Below, piece after piece: positions 7,224 through 8,741 of a stretch of DNA of 8,741 nucleotides; positions within the stretch are counted from its first letter, which is position 1, and every line of letters starts with the position of its first letter. The position numbers and the translations under genes were made by a program. The stretch is from Flavobacteriaceae bacterium. Its GTDB lineage: Bacteria; Bacteroidota; Bacteroidia; Flavobacteriales; Flavobacteriaceae. A model generated the notes under the pieces. The model saw nothing but the letters and a program-made list of their open reading frames with translations. It ran no database searches and was not told the origin of the DNA. Location: the NCBI GenBank assembly GCA_002700405.1, contig PACY01000003.1:1-8741 (forward strand), read 5' to 3'.

Positions 7224-7714
7224 AAGATAATCGGGTATTATATAAGCAAGTAAAACAACAAGTTGAAATATTAGGATTTAATGTAGTCAATTTTGATTTT
7301 GATAGACCTTGGGGAGGCTTCTTGGTTATAGATGAACAACAACTGCAATTATTTATATCAACTTTCTTTGATAAAATAGAAATTAACACGTCTAACGATA
7401 TAAAATTAAGTCCAAAGATATTAATTGTCAATCCCAAGTCTAGGTTATCATGGCAATATCATTATAGAAGAAAAGAGATATGGAGTGTATATAAAGGTCC
7501 AATTGGGGTTGTAAAATCAAAAAATGATCTAGAGAATCCAATGAAAATTTATAAAAGTGGCGATATAATTACTTTTGATATTCAAGAAAGGCATAGGCTT
7601 ATTGGACTAGAAGATATTGGTGTTGTAGCTGAAATCTGGCAGCATATTGATATTAAAAATCTTTCGGATGAAGATGATATTATAAGACTTCAAGATGATT
7701 ATTACAGAAAATAG
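7220..7714 (+). CDS. Single-domain cupin, related to type II mannose-6-phosphate isomerase C-terminal domain
   Basis: A 164-residue soluble protein with an N-terminal extension (about 1-25), a FDRPWGGFLVID segment (26-38), and a cupin barrel from about residue 62 to 143. Cupin motif 1 is RLSWQYHYRRKEIW (75-88), with likely metal ligands H81 and E86; the second His of the usual HxH is replaced by R83. Cupin motif 2 gives H125 (QERHRL). The tail (LSDEDDIIRLQDDYYR, 148-163) matches the end of the MannoseP_isomer domain seen in type II mannose-6-phosphate isomerase / GDP-mannose pyrophosphorylases. Similar stand-alone proteins are often annotated as phosphoheptose or phosphomannose isomerase, but activity is not established, so no gene symbol is given. 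The TTG start overlaps the preceding stop. The stop lies 2 bases from the convergent lipoprotein gene's stop. Confidence 0.82.
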   Translation: MKDNRVLYKQVKQQVEILGFNVVNFDFDRPWGGFLVIDEQQLQLFISTFFDKIEINTSNDIKLSPKILIVNPKSRLSWQYHYRRKEIWSVYKGPIGVVKSKNDLENPMKIYKSGDIITFDIQERHRLIGLEDIGVVAEIWQHIDIKNLSDEDDIIRLQDDYYRK

Positions 7715-7738
7715 AATTATTTATTAATAATTTTATTT
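7709..7738. terminator. AT-only hairpin spanning both convergent stop codons
   Basis: AATTATT (7715-7721) and AATAATT (7726-7732) form a perfect 7-bp inverted repeat with a 4-base TATT loop. The pairing extends outward to 7709-7714 with 7733-7738 (AAATAG with TTATTT), interrupted only by a G-U at 7714/7733 in the plus-strand RNA and a C-A mismatch in the minus-strand RNA. It contains the TAG of the cupin gene (7712-7714) and the TAA of the minus-strand lipoprotein gene (complement of 7717-7719). It could act as a bidirectional terminator or a 3'-end protecting structure. Lack of G-C pairs and of a clean U-tract on either side makes it a weak intrinsic terminator by the usual rules. Confidence 0.4.
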
Positions 7739-8388
7739 AATTCAATTCCATATTTTGAATTAGAAATTTCTTTACTATATGAATTGTATATTTTAAGTAA
7801 ATAATCTTCATTAATATCCTTATTATATTTTAATGCTAGGTAAGGGGAAATTATTTCTTCTTTTTTATTTTTTATATAGTTAATAATAAATAAAATCTTT
7901 TTTTTCTCAATCTTATCTCTTAGAATGGAAATAGAATCAATACTTTTTTGATTGTTTTTCATTGATTCTTCAATCTGCTTTTCTAGTAGTTCTAAATCCT
8001 CTTCCTCATATTTCACTAGAAATGAATTAAAATCATTTAGATTTGATTGTTGTTTAGACCCTAAAAATTGAGCATCAAATTGGAGTCTTTTATTACTTGT
8101 ATTTAATGTCATTTTACCGGCTTCAGCAAAAAAATCTATTTCATTAACGGTTGATTTTCCTAGTCTTATAGTTAAAATTTGGGGTTCTTTAATATAGCCT
8201 TTTAAAAGAAAAAATGATGTTTTATCGACTGTGGTTGAATCTAAAATAATTTCTTCTTCATTATTCTTTGATTGCATTAAGTAGATATTCCCATTTTCAA
8301 GTCCATTAATTTTTCCACTTAATTCAAAATTTTCCTGATTAATATTACAGGAAATAACTAGTAATAATAATATTGAATATTTTTTCAT
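7717..8388 (-). CDS. DUF4369 lipoprotein without a thioredoxin domain
   Basis: A 223-residue predicted lipoprotein. The signal peptide MKKYSILLLLVIS ends at a lipobox with C14. Residues about 19-112 match DUF4369: FELSGKINGLENGNIYL, ILDSTTVDKTSFFLLKGYI (about 48-66), FFAEAGKMTLNT, FLGSKQQSNLNDF. A charged helical section follows (about 125-180), then SPYLALKY and the helix to SKYGIELNKIINK. In Bacteroidota, DUF4369 commonly precedes a TlpA/ResA-like thioredoxin domain after just such a SKYG helix; here the protein stops there. No CxxC is present, so no disulfide chemistry is expected. It sits downstream of the DUF5916 gene (TAG, 3 bases, ATG) and converges with the cupin gene. It is probably anchored at the inner or outer membrane facing the periplasm. 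Function unknown. The family match is from remembered sequence resemblance. Confidence 0.75.
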   Translation of the reverse strand: MKKYSILLLLVISCNINQENFELSGKINGLENGNIYLMQSKNNEEEIILDSTTVDKTSFFLLKGYIKEPQILTIRLGKSTVNEIDFFAEAGKMTLNTSNKRLQFDAQFLGSKQQSNLNDFNSFLVKYEEEDLELLEKQIEESMKNNQKSIDSISILRDKIEKKKILFIINYIKNKKEEIISPYLALKYNKDINEDYLLKIYNSYSKEISNSKYGIELNKIINK

Positions 8389-8391
8389 TTT

Positions 8392-8741
8392 CTATAGATC
8401 AAGCCAATATGTTAATTTTAGATTTAATGATCTATTTTTAACTCTTGGAATGAATATGCTATTATACCTGTCTTCAGTATAGTAATTGTCATTGTATACT
8501 AGGAATAAGTCAGACAATGGAGCAAAACGCCATTGTAATCTTGTATTTAGACTTAGATTTTCTCTTTGATTACTATATTGAAGAAGTGTTGCCCAATATA
8601 AATTTTTAGTAAACGTAAATTCAAATCTTGGGGCTACTAGAATTATATCTGCACTAGGGTAGGGATCAGGTAGCCTAATCCTATCATAGTTAATTTCAAC
8701 ACTAGTAGTAAATTTTGGTTGAATTCTATAGCCAAATCTTA
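8392..8741 (-). CDS. DUF5916 family outer-membrane protein, C-terminal fragment
   Basis: An open frame on the minus strand from the right edge of the window (first complete codon at 8739-8737) to TAG at 8394-8392, giving 116 residues; the N-terminus lies beyond the window. The translation reads as alternating polar/hydrophobic beta strands: RFGYRIQPKFTTS, VEINYDRIRLPDPYPSADII, LVAPRFEFTFTKNLYWATLL, QYSNQRENLSLNTRLQWRFA, PLSDLFLVYNDNYYTEDRYN, VKNRSLNLKLTYWLDL. The alternation plus an aromatic-rich C-terminus fits a beta-barrel. The segments LQWRFAPLSDLFLVYND and VKNRSLNLKLTYW closely resemble the end of Bacteroidota DUF5916 proteins, which usually carry an N-terminal family-9 carbohydrate-binding-like domain. 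That domain is not visible here. It is followed 3 bases later by the DUF4369 lipoprotein gene, so the two are likely cotranscribed. Confidence 0.75.
   Translation of the reverse strand, partial: RFGYRIQPKFTTSVEINYDRIRLPDPYPSADIILVAPRFEFTFTKNLYWATLLQYSNQRENLSLNTRLQWRFAPLSDLFLVYNDNYYTEDRYNSIFIPRVKNRSLNLKLTYWLDL

Noticed and set aside
7174..7437. Minus-strand open frame of 87 codons with a Cys-rich stretch
   Set aside because: It spans the junction of two convincing plus-strand genes; the CSCC-like cluster is the complement of Gln/Leu codons in the cupin gene.

Overview
The window looks like a core-genome segment of a low-GC member of the Bacteroidota, most probably a flavobacterium. The signs are an RpoB/RpoC pair with Bacteroidota-type sequence, a DUF3467 gene directly after rpoC, short SPII lipoproteins, a DUF5916 outer-membrane protein, strong AT richness in coding and non-coding DNA, and no Shine-Dalgarno-like AGGAGG before any start. 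The compact layout (gaps of 1 to 28 bases almost everywhere) would fit a streamlined marine flavobacterium, but that is inference.

Layout. (1) 3-5523, plus strand: the 3' end of rpoB, complete rpoC, and a small DUF3467 gene, closely spaced and probably one RNA polymerase operon. (2) 5524-5620: the longest plus-strand gap (97 bases), holding a weak candidate promoter. (3) 5621-7714, plus strand: a lipoprotein with a DUF1566/Fibrobacter-succinogenes-type domain, then idi (type I isopentenyl-diphosphate isomerase), a 6-pyruvoyl-tetrahydropterin-synthase-family enzyme, and a single-domain cupin related to the C-terminal domain of type II mannose-6-phosphate isomerases. The last three are separated by 1 base and by a 4-base TTGA overlap, so they look translationally coupled. 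(4) 7717-8741, minus strand: a DUF4369 lipoprotein preceded by the 3' end of a DUF5916 outer-membrane protein, 3 bases apart, converging on the cupin gene. The two convergent stop codons lie 2 bases apart, inside an AT-only hairpin that may terminate both transcripts.

How the genes work together: rpoB and rpoC encode the two large catalytic subunits of RNA polymerase, and DUF3467 may be co-expressed with them. The idi/PTPS/cupin trio are small soluble metal-dependent enzymes from different pathways (isoprenoids, pterins, probably sugar phosphates); the sequence shows no obvious shared pathway. The two minus-strand products are envelope proteins. I found no tRNA, rRNA, CRISPR array, insertion sequence, phage gene or defence system.

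No wholly new system is evident. The points most worth a second look are the PTPS-type (not QueD-type) catalytic motif, the TTG start overlapping the previous stop, the hairpin spanning both convergent stops, the DUF4369 lipoprotein that ends where a thioredoxin domain normally begins, and the DUF3467 gene attached to rpoBC.
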